A stretch of DNA of 64,000 bases from NCBI GenBank assembly GCA_963787415.1, contig CAWBCO010000003.1, positions 248,001 to 312,000 of the forward strand, read 5' to 3'. The position numbers and the translations under genes are program-made. Shown one piece after another: positions 15,598 through 25,173 of the stretch. The DNA comes from CAVUWL01 sp963787415. Lineage in GTDB: Bacteria; Actinomycetota; Thermoleophilia; Solirubrobacterales; 70-9. Within the stretch, counting starts at the first letter, position 1; the number at the start of each line of letters is the position of its first letter. The notes beneath the pieces were generated by a model. It was not told where the DNA came from and did not search any database. It saw only the letters and a program-made list of their open reading frames with translations.

Positions 15598-15656
15598 CTT
15601 TTCCTTCCTTGAGGTCGTGCCGGTGGCGGGTTGGCCATGAGCCTACCCTTTGCCTG

Positions 15657-17546
15657 GTGGCAAACGGTCGCGATAACGGCAGCAGCTCGCGCTCTGAGCG
15701 CCTCGCAGAGCGCCGCCGCGAGCTGCCTGACTCACCGGGGGTCTACCTCTTCCACGCAGCCGAGGGCGAGATTCTCTACGTGGGCAAGGCCCGCTCGATC
15801 CGCAAGCGGGTTGCCTCTCACTTCTCCGGCGGCCAGACCCGCCTCACTGGTCGGGTCGAGCGCATCGACGTGCTGGTCACCGCGACCGAGGCTGAGGCGC
15901 TGCTCGCCGAGCAGAGCTTTATCAAGCGCCACCGGCCTCGCTTCAACATCCGCCTGCGCGACGATAAGTCCTACCCCTACGTGGCGGTGAGCCTCGATGA
16001 GGATTACCCGCGGGTCTACTTCACCCGCGAGAAGCACCGACTTGGTCGTGCCTACTTCGGCCCCTTTTCAAGCGCCAAGCGGGTGCGCGAGACACTGGAT
16101 CTGCTCGGCAAGCTGTTTCAGTTCCGCACCTGTGAGGGCCCCGAGCCAGGCCGGCGCTCGGGCAGCCCCTGTCTGGACTACTTCATCAAGCGCTGCGGGG
16201 CGCCCTGCGTCGGCTACATCGACCAGCAGGGTTACCGGCGAAACATCGAGGCGATCGTCGATTTTCTCTCCGGCCGCTACCGCCAGATAGAGAAGGACGA
16301 GGTTGCCCTGATGGGGGCGGCGGCGCTGGCGCAGGAATTTGAGCGCGCCGCCTTGCATCGCGACCGGCTGAAGGCGATCCGCTCGCTGTTTGAGTCCCAG
16401 CGGGTCGCCGGCGGTACGGTCGGCACGGCCGATCTGATCGGCGTCGCCGCCGAGGCCGCCGATGCAAATGCCCAGGTCTTTCAAGTTCGCGAGGGCATCC
16501 TCGCCGAGCGCCAGAGCTTCTACCTCGACAACCAGGCCGAGCGCGAGCTCGCCGAGGTCGCCGAGGAGTTCATCGGGCAGTACTACTCGGCCTCACCGGC
16601 GATGCCTCGCACGATCATCGTCGGCCCCTACCTGCGCGATCGTGCCTCGGTCTTGGCCGAGGCCTTGAGCGAGCGCCGCGGCGCCCCGGTCGAGGTGCGG
16701 GTCGCCGAGCGCGGCGACAAACGTCGCCTGCGCGAGCTGGCCGAGCGCAACGCGCGCCTCGCTCTGGACCAGGATCGTCTGCGGCGCGAGCACCGCCGCC
16801 AACGCCGGGTTGAGGCGCTGGCGGCGTTGCGCGAGGCGCTTGGGATGGAGGAGCTCCCGGTGCGGATCGAGGGCTTTGACATCTCCAACATCGGCGGCGA
16901 GTACACGGTCGCCTCGATGGTCGTCTTTGAGGGGGGTGCGACAAAGAAGGCCGATTACCGTCGTTTTCGGGTCCGCGGGGAGAAGGGGATGAGTAGGGGG
17001 CCCGACGACTTCGCCTCGATGGAGGAGATTCTCTCGCGGCGCATGACTCGCTACCTCGAGCAGGTCGACCTCTCCCCCCACGACCGCGAACGCGATGAGA
17101 GCTTTGCCTCCCTGCCCTCGCTGATCCTGATCGACGGCGGCAAGGGCCAGCTCGCCGCCGGAATGCGCGCCCTGCGCCCCTTCGCCGAGCTCGGGGTGAC
17201 GATCATCAGCCTTGCCAAGCGGCTTGAGCAGGTCTACCTTCCCGGGCGCCGGGCACCGATCGACCTGGCCCCCGATTCGGAGGCCTCTAGGCTCCTGCAG
17301 CGGGTACGAGACGAGGCCCACCGCTTTGCGATCGAGCATCACCGCGGCCGTCGCGACCAGGCGATGACGGGCTCGGTGCTCGACGAGCTGAGGGGTGTGG
17401 GCCCGGTTCGCAAGCGGGCGCTGCTCCAACATTTCGGCTCTCCAGAGCGCTTTCTTGCCGCCTCGCGCGAGGAACTGGAGGCAGTGCCCGGCGTGCCTGG
17501 CAAAGTAGCTCGTGAGATCCACGAGCAGCTCAACAGAACCGGCTGA
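15657..17546 (+). CDS. uvrC: Excinuclease ABC subunit C
   Basis: Makes the dual incisions of nucleotide excision repair. The GTG at 15657 gives 629 aa beginning just before the GIY-YIG domain (PGVYLFHAAEGEILYVGKA); frames further upstream overlap the divergent gene. Following it are a Cys cluster region, a UVR interaction helix (about residue 205), the RNase H-like endonuclease core (RIEGFDISNIGG and LILIDGGKGQL), and a C-terminal helix-hairpin-helix pair (GVGPVRKRALLQHFGS). It is 8 nt before rapZ, the usual actinobacterial pairing. Confidence 0.96.
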   Translation: MANGRDNGSSSRSERLAERRRELPDSPGVYLFHAAEGEILYVGKARSIRKRVASHFSGGQTRLTGRVERIDVLVTATEAEALLAEQSFIKRHRPRFNIRLRDDKSYPYVAVSLDEDYPRVYFTREKHRLGRAYFGPFSSAKRVRETLDLLGKLFQFRTCEGPEPGRRSGSPCLDYFIKRCGAPCVGYIDQQGYRRNIEAIVDFLSGRYRQIEKDEVALMGAAALAQEFERAALHRDRLKAIRSLFESQRVAGGTVGTADLIGVAAEAADANAQVFQVREGILAERQSFYLDNQAERELAEVAEEFIGQYYSASPAMPRTIIVGPYLRDRASVLAEALSERRGAPVEVRVAERGDKRRLRELAERNARLALDQDRLRREHRRQRRVEALAALREALGMEELPVRIEGFDISNIGGEYTVASMVVFEGGATKKADYRRFRVRGEKGMSRGPDDFASMEEILSRRMTRYLEQVDLSPHDRERDESFASLPSLILIDGGKGQLAAGMRALRPFAELGVTIISLAKRLEQVYLPGRRAPIDLAPDSEASRLLQRVRDEAHRFAIEHHRGRRDQAMTGSVLDELRGVGPVRKRALLQHFGSPERFLAASREELEAVPGVPGKVAREIHEQLNRTG

Positions 17547-17554
17547 GAGAACCG

Positions 17555-18478
17555 ATGGCGAAGGCCGAGAAAACCAAAGATTCCGGGTCCGGTGCCGCCG
17601 CAACCCGCACCGAGGTGACGCTTGTCGTCATCACCGGCCATTCCGGGGCGGGTAAGTCAGAGGCGATCGCCGCCTTTGAGGACGGCGGCTACTTTTGTGT
17701 CGACAACCTGCCGCCGCGGATGATCGGCAGCCTCGGCGAGCTGTTTCGCCACGACGGTAGCGGGGTCGAGCGGGCCGCCGTCGTCTCCGACGTTCGCGGC
17801 GGGGATTACTTCGACGATCTACTGCAGGTGCTCGAGGACCTCGAGGCCGATGGGCTGCGGCCGAGGGTGCTCTTCCTCGAGGCCGATGAGGAGACGTTGG
17901 TCGATCGCTACAAGGAGACCCGGCGTCGACACCCGCTGGCCCCACAGGGACGAATCGTCGACGGGATCCGAGCCGAGCGCGAGATGCTCGCGCCGCTGCG
18001 TGAGCGCGCCGACGTGGTGATGGACAGCAGCGACCTGACCGCCTCTGAGCTGCGTCGACGAATCGCCGAGGAGATGCTGGGCCGGGATGAGAGCGGCAAG
18101 CTGGCCCTGACCCTGCTCACCTTCGGCTTCAAGAATGGCCCTCCCCGCGATGCCGATCTGACCCTCGACGTTCGCTTCCTGCCCAATCCCCACTATGACG
18201 ATGCCCTGCGCCCGCTGACCGGCCTCGATCGCCAGGTGCGCAGCTACGTCGAGTCAGGGACCCAGGCGGGGGAGTTCTACGGGCGCCTCCTGCCGCTGCT
18301 TGAGTTTCTCGTACCCGCCTACGTCGCGGAGGGTAAGAGCCACCTGACGATCGCGGTCGGCTGCACCGGTGGCCGTCACCGCTCGGTGACGGTCGCCGAC
18401 CGAATCCGACGCGACCTCGCCGGACGCGAGGACGTGATCGTCCGCGTCAAGCACCGCGACGTTGAGCTCGGCAGCTGA
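17555..18478 (+). CDS. rapZ: RNase adapter/nucleotide-binding protein RapZ (YvcJ)
   Basis: A 307-aa P-loop protein. Walker A is GHSGAGKSEA, followed by the diagnostic FEDGGYFCVDNLPP. The C-terminal domain contains TIAVGCTGGRHRSV, the RapZ signature. In enterobacteria RapZ controls amino-sugar synthesis through small RNAs; in Gram-positives the YvcJ homologue has GTPase/ATPase activity and an unclear role. It is in the standard position after uvrC, but the usual next genes (yvcK, whiA) do not follow. Confidence 0.95.
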   Translation: MAKAEKTKDSGSGAAATRTEVTLVVITGHSGAGKSEAIAAFEDGGYFCVDNLPPRMIGSLGELFRHDGSGVERAAVVSDVRGGDYFDDLLQVLEDLEADGLRPRVLFLEADEETLVDRYKETRRRHPLAPQGRIVDGIRAEREMLAPLRERADVVMDSSDLTASELRRRIAEEMLGRDESGKLALTLLTFGFKNGPPRDADLTLDVRFLPNPHYDDALRPLTGLDRQVRSYVESGTQAGEFYGRLLPLLEFLVPAYVAEGKSHLTIAVGCTGGRHRSVTVADRIRRDLAGREDVIVRVKHRDVELGS

Positions 18479-18501
18479 GCGCCCGTAGAATCGAGCCGGC
18501 C

Positions 18502-19353
18502 GTGCCCGACCCCGTCATCTCCATCCGCGGCCTGCGCAAAAGCTACGGTGAGGCCGAGGCGGTGCGCGGGATCGACCTCGAGGTCGGTGCCGGTGAGGTC
18601 TTCGCCTTCCTCGGCCCCAACGGCGCCGGCAAGACGACCACGGTGGAGATCCTCGAGGGCTACCGCGATCGCAGCGCCGGGGAGATCTCGGTTCTCGGTG
18701 AGGATCCCCAGCGGGCTGGACGCGATTGGAGGGAGCGAATCGGGATCGTCTTGCAGAGCTCTCGGCTCGATCCCTACCTGACGGTGCGCGAGTCACTGGA
18801 GCTCTACAGCGGCTACTACAGGGCGCCGCGCCCGATCGAGGAGGTGATCGCGCTGGTCGGCTTGGAGGGCAAGGCGCAGGAGCGCGCCAGCCGGCTCTCC
18901 GGCGGCCAGCAGCGCCGCCTCGACGTCGGCATGGCGCTGATCGGCGATCCCGAGCTGCTCTTCCTCGACGAGCCGACAACCGGATTTGACCCCGCGGCGC
19001 GCCGCGGGGCCTGGGAGGTGATCGCTGGCCTTCGCGACCTCGGCAAGACGGTCTTTCTCACCACCCACTACATGGAGGAGGCGCAGCGCCTCGCCGACCG
19101 AGTGACGATCATCGCCGCTGGTGAGATCGTCGCCCGCGGTACCCCCGAGGATCTCGGCGACCGTGAGAATCAGCCGGCGACGATCAGCTACCGCCTCGAC
19201 GGGGAGGAGGTCTCGGTACAGACCGCAACTCCGGTGAGGACGCTTCACGAGCTGACCGGGCGCGCGCTTGAGCAGGGCCTCGAACTGGAGGGCCTGGAAG
19301 TCAAACGGCCCACGCTTGAGGACGTCTACATCGAGCTAACCGAGCAGCAGTGA
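18502..19353 (+). CDS. ABC transporter ATPase, DrrA-like
   Basis: A 283-aa ATPase with Walker A GPNGAGKTT, signature LSGGQQRRLDVG, Walker B LLFLDEPTTGFDP and switch TTHYMEEAQ. It has the C-terminal extension (VSVQTATPVRTLHEL...LEDVYIELT) of drug- or lipid-exporting ABC-2 systems. The GTG start lies 23 nt after rapZ. The stop overlaps the permease start by 4 nt, so the two form one exporter. The substrate is unknown. Confidence 0.93.
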   Translation: MPDPVISIRGLRKSYGEAEAVRGIDLEVGAGEVFAFLGPNGAGKTTTVEILEGYRDRSAGEISVLGEDPQRAGRDWRERIGIVLQSSRLDPYLTVRESLELYSGYYRAPRPIEEVIALVGLEGKAQERASRLSGGQQRRLDVGMALIGDPELLFLDEPTTGFDPAARRGAWEVIAGLRDLGKTVFLTTHYMEEAQRLADRVTIIAAGEIVARGTPEDLGDRENQPATISYRLDGEEVSVQTATPVRTLHELTGRALEQGLELEGLEVKRPTLEDVYIELTEQQ

Positions 19354-20114
19354 GCCTCGTCCTTCACCAGTTCCGCTACGACCAGAAGGCCTTCTGGCGA
19401 AACCCGGCCTCGGTTTTTTTCACCGTCATGTTCCCGGTCATCTTGCTCTTGATCTTTGCCACCGTCTTCGGTGGGCAGACGGTCAAGGTCCGCGGTGGGA
19501 TCAAGACGACCACCTACTACGTGCCGGCGATCATCACCCTCTCGGTGATCTCGGCGACGATGCAGAGTCTGGCGATGTCGCTGGTGATCGCGCGCGAGGA
19601 TGGTCGGCTGAAGCGGGGCAGGGGCACGCCGATGCCGGCCTGGGTCTTCATCGCCGGCAGGGTTGGCAATTCGATCGTCGTCGCGCTGATCATGATGGCC
19701 CTGCTGGCGGCGATCGGCGCCATCCTCTACGCGGTGCCATTCCCCTGGGAGCGGCTCGGCGCAATCGTCCTCACCCTGGTGATCGGCGCCGCCTCCTTTT
19801 GCTGCCTTGGAATCGCCTTGACCGCGGCGATCCCCTCCCAAGATGCCGCTGCACCGATCGTCAACGCGATGCTCTTGCCGCTCTACTTCCTCTCCGGCGT
19901 CTTCATTCCCGACGATCAGCTACCCAGCGGGGTGATCCACTTTGCCGACGCCTTCCCCATTCGCCACTTCTTTGAGGCCTTCTTTGACGCCTACGTGACG
20001 GTCGGACACGGTCCCTCGGTCAGCTGGGGCAACCTTGGCATCGTCGCCGCCTGGGGCGCTCTTGGCTTGGCGCTAGCGGTGCGCTACTTTCGCTGGACCC
20101 CTCGCAACGGCTGA
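19350..20114 (+). CDS. ABC-2 type transporter permease
   Basis: A 254-aa membrane protein with about six spans, starting at a GTG that overlaps the ATPase stop. The ABC-2 pattern is visible: N-terminal cytoplasmic helix ending in PASVFFTVMFPVILLLIFA, a central span-rich core, and the conserved PLYFLSGVFIPDDQLP near the last third. It is the partner of the adjacent DrrA-like ATPase in an exporter of drug, lipid or polysaccharide type. Confidence 0.92.
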   Translation: MSLVLHQFRYDQKAFWRNPASVFFTVMFPVILLLIFATVFGGQTVKVRGGIKTTTYYVPAIITLSVISATMQSLAMSLVIAREDGRLKRGRGTPMPAWVFIAGRVGNSIVVALIMMALLAAIGAILYAVPFPWERLGAIVLTLVIGAASFCCLGIALTAAIPSQDAAAPIVNAMLLPLYFLSGVFIPDDQLPSGVIHFADAFPIRHFFEAFFDAYVTVGHGPSVSWGNLGIVAAWGALGLALAVRYFRWTPRNG

Positions 20115-20158
20115 GCGTGCGACTTCACTGCGCCCGCCCCCTATAGCCTCTGGCGCCC

Positions 20159-20521
20159 GTGTTGCACCATGTCCTCCTGGAGGTCTCCGACCTCGACCGA
20201 AGTGCCTCTTTTTATGACGCACTGCTTGCGCCCCTGGGTTGGCGCCGCCATCTTGATCAGGACAAGACGATTGGCTATGGGATCGCCAAGCCCGTCTTTT
20301 TCATCGCCGCCCACCATGAACCCAGACCGGGATTTGGACTGCTCAGCTTCTCCGCCGCAGGGATCGTCGCCGTCAAGGCAGCGTGGGCATCGGGGGTCGC
20401 GGCGGGAGGGACCGGCCTCAGCGACCCCGGTACCAGGCGCTCCTATGGTTCGGGTTCTTACTCGGCCTTTCTCACCGACCCCGATGGCTATGAGCTTGAG
20501 CTGACGATTGGATCCGATTGA
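20159..20521 (+). CDS. Glyoxalase/VOC family protein
   Basis: A 120-aa vicinal-oxygen-chelate fold protein (start HHVLLEVSDLDRSASFYDALLAPLGW; end SYSAFLTDPDGYELEL). Likely metal ligands are the N-terminal His and the C-terminal Glu. These small proteins act as dioxygenases, isomerases or resistance proteins, so no substrate can be given. The start is a GTG 44 nt after the ABC permease. It lies between the exporter and gap. Confidence 0.85.
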   Translation: MLHHVLLEVSDLDRSASFYDALLAPLGWRRHLDQDKTIGYGIAKPVFFIAAHHEPRPGFGLLSFSAAGIVAVKAAWASGVAAGGTGLSDPGTRRSYGSGSYSAFLTDPDGYELELTIGSD

Positions 20522-20619
20522 TCCCGGCGGCGGCAGGGGCGCTGAGGCGAGGCGATCTGATCAATCATGATCTCAGCCAATAGCATCAAGATTCAACTAT
20601 TCCAGGAGGGTTTGACTTG

Positions 20620-21645
20620 ATGGCTGTCAAGGTCGGCATCAACGGTTTCGGGCGGATCGGGCGAAACGTTTTCCGCGCGGCACGGGCGGCGGGGGCCGAG
20701 CTGGAGTTCGTCGCGGTCAACGACCTGACCGACCCTCAGACCCTCGCCCACCTGCTCAAGTACGACTCGATCCTGGGCCGCTTCCCGGGGTCGGTAGAGG
20801 CGCTGGACAGCTCGATCATGGTTGATGGGACTGAGATCGAGGTCCTCTCCGAGCGCGATCCCGCCGCTTTGCCCTGGGCTGAGATGGGAGTTGAGGTGGT
20901 GATCGAGTCGACCGGATTCTTCACCGCCCGCGATGACGCCGCCAAGCACCTCGGCGCCGGGGCCAAGAAGGTGATCATCTCCGCTGTCGCCAAGGATCCC
21001 GACGTGACCGTCGCCCTCGGGGTCAACTTCGATGGCGCCTATCAGCCCGACAAGCACCACATCATCTCCAACGCTTCCTGTACGACCAACTGCCTCGCCC
21101 CCCTCGCCAAGGTGCTGAACGACAGCTTTGGGATCGAGCAGGGCCTGATGACGACGATCCACGCCTACACCGCCGATCAGCGCCTCCAGGACATGCCGCA
21201 CAAGGACCTGCGCCGGGCGCGCGCCGCGGCGCTCAATCTGATTCCGACCACGACCGGCGCTGCCAAGGCGGTGGGCCTGGTCTTGCCGGAGCTAAGCGGC
21301 AGGCTGAACGGGCTGGCGATCCGGGCGCCGGTGGCAACCGGATCGGTCGTCGATCTTGTCTTCTCCACCCCCGAGCCGCTTGCGGTCGATCAGGTAAACG
21401 CAGCGGTGAGGGAGGCGGCGGAGGGTCAGATGCGGGGCATCCTCGCCTACACCGAGGACCCGATCGTCTCCACCGACATCAGCAGTGATCCACACTCTTC
21501 GATCTTTGATGCGGGTCAGACGATGGCGATCGGCGATGGCCGTATGGTCAAGGTGTTGAGCTGGTATGACAACGAGTGGGGCTACGCAAACCGCTGCATC
21601 GAGTTGGCGGCGAAGGTACTTGAGCCGGTCGCCGCCGGTCACTGA
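20620..21645 (+). CDS. gap: Glyceraldehyde-3-phosphate dehydrogenase
   Basis: Oxidises and phosphorylates glyceraldehyde 3-phosphate, with NAD(P). The NAD-binding start is VGINGFGRIGRNVFRAA, and the catalytic Cys is in SNASCTTNCLAP. AGGAGG lies at 20604-20609, 10 nt before the ATG at 20620; an in-frame TTG at 20617 is an alternative. 341 aa is the normal length. It opens a glycolytic run gap-pgk-tpiA-gpmI, and the strong ribosome site fits high expression. Confidence 0.96.
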   Translation: MAVKVGINGFGRIGRNVFRAARAAGAELEFVAVNDLTDPQTLAHLLKYDSILGRFPGSVEALDSSIMVDGTEIEVLSERDPAALPWAEMGVEVVIESTGFFTARDDAAKHLGAGAKKVIISAVAKDPDVTVALGVNFDGAYQPDKHHIISNASCTTNCLAPLAKVLNDSFGIEQGLMTTIHAYTADQRLQDMPHKDLRRARAAALNLIPTTTGAAKAVGLVLPELSGRLNGLAIRAPVATGSVVDLVFSTPEPLAVDQVNAAVREAAEGQMRGILAYTEDPIVSTDISSDPHSSIFDAGQTMAIGDGRMVKVLSWYDNEWGYANRCIELAAKVLEPVAAGH

Positions 21646-21655
21646 TCGCGAAGAG

Positions 21656-22843
21656 GTGAGTTTTTCCAAGGCAAGTGTCCGCGATGCGCCGGTCGCCGGT
21701 CGCCGGGTGCTCCTGCGCGCAGACCTGAACGTGCCCCTCGAAGGCGGCCGGGTTGTCGATGACACCCGGATCCAGGCGGCGCTGCCCAGCATCGAGCTGC
21801 TGCGAGAGCGCGAAGCTTCGCTCGTCCTTCTCTCACACCTCGGTCGACCGCAGGGAAGGCCCGACCCGGCGCTCTCGATGCGGCCGGTCGCTGAGCGCCT
21901 TTCTGAGATCCTCGGCGCCCCCGTGGCGCAGGCGGCCTCGGTCCTCGGCGAGCAGGTGAGCAGCGCCGCCGGCGCTCTCAAGGCGGGGGAGATGATGCTG
22001 CTGGAGAACGTTCGCTTTGAGCCCGGAGAGACCGACAATGACCCGGCCCTGGCCGAGGCACTTGCCGGGCTCGCCGACCTCTACGTAAACGATGCCTTCG
22101 GCGTCGCTCATCGCGCCCACGCCAGCACCGCTGGGGTTGCCAACTTTCTGCCCGGCTATGGCGGCCTGCTGTTGGAGCGCGAGGTGATCGAACTGAGCGC
22201 GGTGATCGATTCGCCGAAGCGTCCTCTGGTCGTCGTTTTGGGCGGCGCCAAGGTCTCGGAGAAGATCGGGGTGATCGATCGCTTCCTGCAGATCGCGGAC
22301 CGGATCCTGATCGGCGGGGCGATGTGCTTTAGCTTCTTTTGCGCGCAGGGAATCGCGACCGGGGACTCGCTGGTTGAGGAGAAGGGTGTGGCGCTGGCGG
22401 CGCGGGCGCTGGAGCAGGCGGCGCGATCGGACTGCGAGCTGATCCTGCCCTCTGACCTGGTCTTGGGAGATCGCCTCGAGGCCGCCGCGAACATCCGCCA
22501 AAGCGACGGCGTAGCGGTGCCCGATGGCTGGCTCGGTCTTGATATCGGGCCGCGCACCGCGACGACCTACGCGGCGGCGATCTCCGCCGCCGCCACGCTA
22601 CTGTGGAACGGGCCGATGGGCGCCTTTGAGCTGGAGCCGTTTGCCGCCGGGACCCGGGCCGTGGCTGAGGCCGTGGCGCGGGCGTCGGCGATAACGGTGG
22701 TTGGTGGCGGTGACTCGGTCGCTGCGCTTCATCGGTTCGGACTTGCCGAGAAGGTGGACTGGCTCTCGACCGGAGGAGGCGCGTCCTTGCAGTTGCTGGA
22801 GGGAAGCAAACTGCCCGCGGTGGAGGCCCTGCTCGATGCCTGA
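21656..22843 (+). CDS. pgk: Phosphoglycerate kinase
   Basis: Transfers phosphate from 1,3-bisphosphoglycerate to ADP. The GTG at 21656 gives 395 aa, the usual length, beginning shortly before the family motif RRVLLRADLNVPLEGGRV. Other landmarks are LLLSHLGRPQG, the hinge area LNDAFG-like YVNDAFGVAHRAHAS, KVSEKIGVI and the nucleotide site region GGGDSVAAL. It lies 10 nt after gap and its end overlaps tpiA by 8 nt. Confidence 0.95.
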   Translation: MSFSKASVRDAPVAGRRVLLRADLNVPLEGGRVVDDTRIQAALPSIELLREREASLVLLSHLGRPQGRPDPALSMRPVAERLSEILGAPVAQAASVLGEQVSSAAGALKAGEMMLLENVRFEPGETDNDPALAEALAGLADLYVNDAFGVAHRAHASTAGVANFLPGYGGLLLEREVIELSAVIDSPKRPLVVVLGGAKVSEKIGVIDRFLQIADRILIGGAMCFSFFCAQGIATGDSLVEEKGVALAARALEQAARSDCELILPSDLVLGDRLEAAANIRQSDGVAVPDGWLGLDIGPRTATTYAAAISAAATLLWNGPMGAFELEPFAAGTRAVAEAVARASAITVVGGGDSVAALHRFGLAEKVDWLSTGGGASLQLLEGSKLPAVEALLDA

Positions 22844-23585
22844 GCGCACCCCCTACATCGCCGCCAACTGGAAGATGCACATGACGGTCGCAGAAGCCGC
22901 CCGCTTTGTCGATGCCCTGCTGCCCCAGATCGCCGGGACCGAAAGCGACGTTGTCCTTTGCCCGCCGTATATGGCGCTTGCCGAGGTGATCGAGCGCTCG
23001 CGTGGAAGCGCGGTCCGGGTCGCGGCCCAAAACATGCATCAGGGCTCCGCCGGTGCCTTCACCGGCGAGGTCTCGGCCCCGATGCTGGTTGAGGCCGATG
23101 TGGATGCCGTGATCCTCGGTCACTCCGAGCGGCGCAGGCTCTTCTGTGAGACCGATGAGGCGCTCGCTTTGAAGGTCGAGGCGGCGCTCGCGGCGGGTCT
23201 GGAGCCGATCCTCTGCGTCGGGGAGAGCGAGGAGGCTCGCGACGCCAAGGAGACCGAGGCGGTGCTCGAGGCACAGCTCGGGGCCGACCTCGCCGAGGTC
23301 AAGCCAGCCGAGCTGGCCCGCGTGGTCGTTGCCTATGAGCCAATCTGGGCGATCGGCACCGGTCGCACCGCCACACCGGAGCAAGCCCAGGCGGCGATCG
23401 CCTACATCCGCGACAGCTTGGCGATCCTCGGCGGGGCGGCGGACGCGGTGCGGATCATCTACGGCGGCTCGGTCAAGCCCGCAAACGCGGCCGAGCTGAT
23501 CGCTCAGCCCGACGTCGACGGTGCCCTGGTCGGTGGCGCCAGCCTCGATCCCGCTGATTTCGCCGCGATCGTGGAAGCCGCATGA
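22836..23585 (+). CDS. tpiA: Triosephosphate isomerase
   Basis: Interconverts the triose phosphates. The ATG at 22836 (overlapping the pgk end by 8 nt) gives 249 aa with the expected start YIAANWKMHMT, where Asn and Lys are active-site residues. The catalytic His is in ILGHSERR, and the catalytic Glu and loop-6 hinge are in VVAYEPIWAIGTGRTA. IIYGGSVKPANAAEL is the phosphate-binding end. Overlap with pgk suggests translational coupling. Confidence 0.96.
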   Translation: MPERTPYIAANWKMHMTVAEAARFVDALLPQIAGTESDVVLCPPYMALAEVIERSRGSAVRVAAQNMHQGSAGAFTGEVSAPMLVEADVDAVILGHSERRRLFCETDEALALKVEAALAAGLEPILCVGESEEARDAKETEAVLEAQLGADLAEVKPAELARVVVAYEPIWAIGTGRTATPEQAQAAIAYIRDSLAILGGAADAVRIIYGGSVKPANAAELIAQPDVDGALVGGASLDPADFAAIVEAA

Positions 23586-23652
23586 GGGGCCCAATCCCAA
23601 GCTGGCCTCCGCTAGGCCCGGGGCGAGCACGGAAACGGACCGGCGGGATTCA

Positions 23653-25173
23653 TTGACGCCGCCCCCGGTCTCCTCGCTGGCGCTGATCATCCTCGACGGA
23701 TGGGGGCTCGCCGAGCCCGGTCCGGGAAACGCGATCTCACTTGCGCAGACCCCGGTCTTTGATCGACTCTGGGAGGACTTTCCCCACACCGAACTCTCCG
23801 CCCAGGGGCCCGATGTCGGACTGCCGGTGGGCCAGATGGGCAATTCGGAGGTCGGCCATCTCAATCTCGGCGCCGGGGCGATCGTCAAGCAGGATCTGGC
23901 GCGGATCGATGACGCGATCGCTGATGGCAGCTTCTTTGAAAATGAGGCGTTGCTCGCCGCCTGCGCCCGCGCCCGAAGCGGTCCCCGCGGGCGCCTTCAC
24001 CTTCTTGGCCTGGTCTCTGACGGGGGCGTGCATTCGGGCTGGGAGCACATCGAGGCGACGATCGAGCTGGCCGGCCAGGAGGGGATCACCGATCTCGTCT
24101 TTCACGCTTTCACCGACGGTCGCGACACCCTTCCCCACGGCGGGCGCGGTTACCTCGACGAGCTCGGGCGTTGGCTGCGCCATGCCGGGCAGATCGCCAC
24201 CGTGAGCGGCCGCTACTACGCGATGGACCGCGACACCCGCTGGGAGCGGACCAAGCTTGCCTACGATGCGATCGTCCATGGCCGCGGCTTGCACGCGGCG
24301 AGCGCCGATGAGGCGATCACGGCAAGCTATGAGCGCGGGGAGACCGACGAGTTCTGCAAGCCGACGGTGATCGGCAACTACGACGGTGCCAGAGCGGGCG
24401 ACGTCGCGGTCTTCATCAACTTCCGCCCCGACCGTGCCCGTCAGATGACCCGCGCCCTCGCCGATCCGGACTTTGAGGAGTTTTCCCGAGCCGGGGGTCC
24501 GCAGCTCGATTTGACAACGATGACGACCTATCGCAAGGGCTGGCCCTATCCGGTGGCCTTTGCCGAGGCGCGGCCGACGACGACCCTGGCGGAGACCATT
24601 TCCGCGGCTGGAGGACGTCAGCTACACGTAGCCGAGACCGAGAAGTACGCCCACGTCACCTATTTCTTCAACGGTGGACGCGAGCAGGAATGGAATGGTG
24701 AGGAGCGCTTTTTGGTGCCGTCCCCACGCGACGTGCCGACCTATGACCATAAGCCCGAGATGAACGCGCAGGGAGCCGCTGAGGCCTTCCTCAGCCACTG
24801 GCGGGGGGGTGAGTACCGGTTTGGGATCATCAACTTCGCAAATCCCGACATGGTCGGTCACACCGGGGTGATCACGGCGGCGGTGGAGGCTGTGCAGACC
24901 GTGGACAGCTGCCTCGGCGAGGTGATCGAGGCCGTGCAAAGCGGCGGTGGGGTCGCGATCATCACGGCCGATCACGGCAACTGCGACGCGATGCTCGAGC
25001 CCGATGGGTCCCCCAACACCGCCCACTCGCTAAACCCGGTGCCGCTGATCATCACCCGCGAGGGGCTGCGCCTGCGCGAGCACGGCATCCTCGCCGACGT
25101 GGCGCCAACAGTTTTGGCACTGCTCGGCATCGACCAACCGCGGGCGATGAGCGCTCGCTCGCTGATCGCGTGA
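23653..25173 (+). CDS. gpmI: 2,3-bisphosphoglycerate-independent phosphoglycerate mutase
   Basis: Converts 3-phosphoglycerate to 2-phosphoglycerate with two Mn ions. The TTG at 23653 gives 506 aa starting immediately before LALIILDGWG; upstream in-frame sequence overlaps tpiA and lacks family similarity. Key segments are the metal-bound Ser loop GQMGNSEVGHLNLGAG, DGRDTLP, FINFRPDRARQMTRAL and the C-terminal metal site ITADHGNCD. It follows tpiA by 67 nt, where secG is common in other actinobacteria. Confidence 0.95.
   Translation: MTPPPVSSLALIILDGWGLAEPGPGNAISLAQTPVFDRLWEDFPHTELSAQGPDVGLPVGQMGNSEVGHLNLGAGAIVKQDLARIDDAIADGSFFENEALLAACARARSGPRGRLHLLGLVSDGGVHSGWEHIEATIELAGQEGITDLVFHAFTDGRDTLPHGGRGYLDELGRWLRHAGQIATVSGRYYAMDRDTRWERTKLAYDAIVHGRGLHAASADEAITASYERGETDEFCKPTVIGNYDGARAGDVAVFINFRPDRARQMTRALADPDFEEFSRAGGPQLDLTTMTTYRKGWPYPVAFAEARPTTTLAETISAAGGRQLHVAETEKYAHVTYFFNGGREQEWNGEERFLVPSPRDVPTYDHKPEMNAQGAAEAFLSHWRGGEYRFGIINFANPDMVGHTGVITAAVEAVQTVDSCLGEVIEAVQSGGGVAIITADHGNCDAMLEPDGSPNTAHSLNPVPLIITREGLRLREHGILADVAPTVLALLGIDQPRAMSARSLIA

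Noticed and set aside
16593..17603. A 336-codon minus-strand frame inside uvrC
   Set aside because: Shadow frame in GC-rich DNA; uvrC on the + strand has all family motifs.
22329..23888. A 519-codon minus-strand frame across pgk, tpiA and gpmI
   Set aside because: Lies antisense to three clearly identified glycolytic genes.
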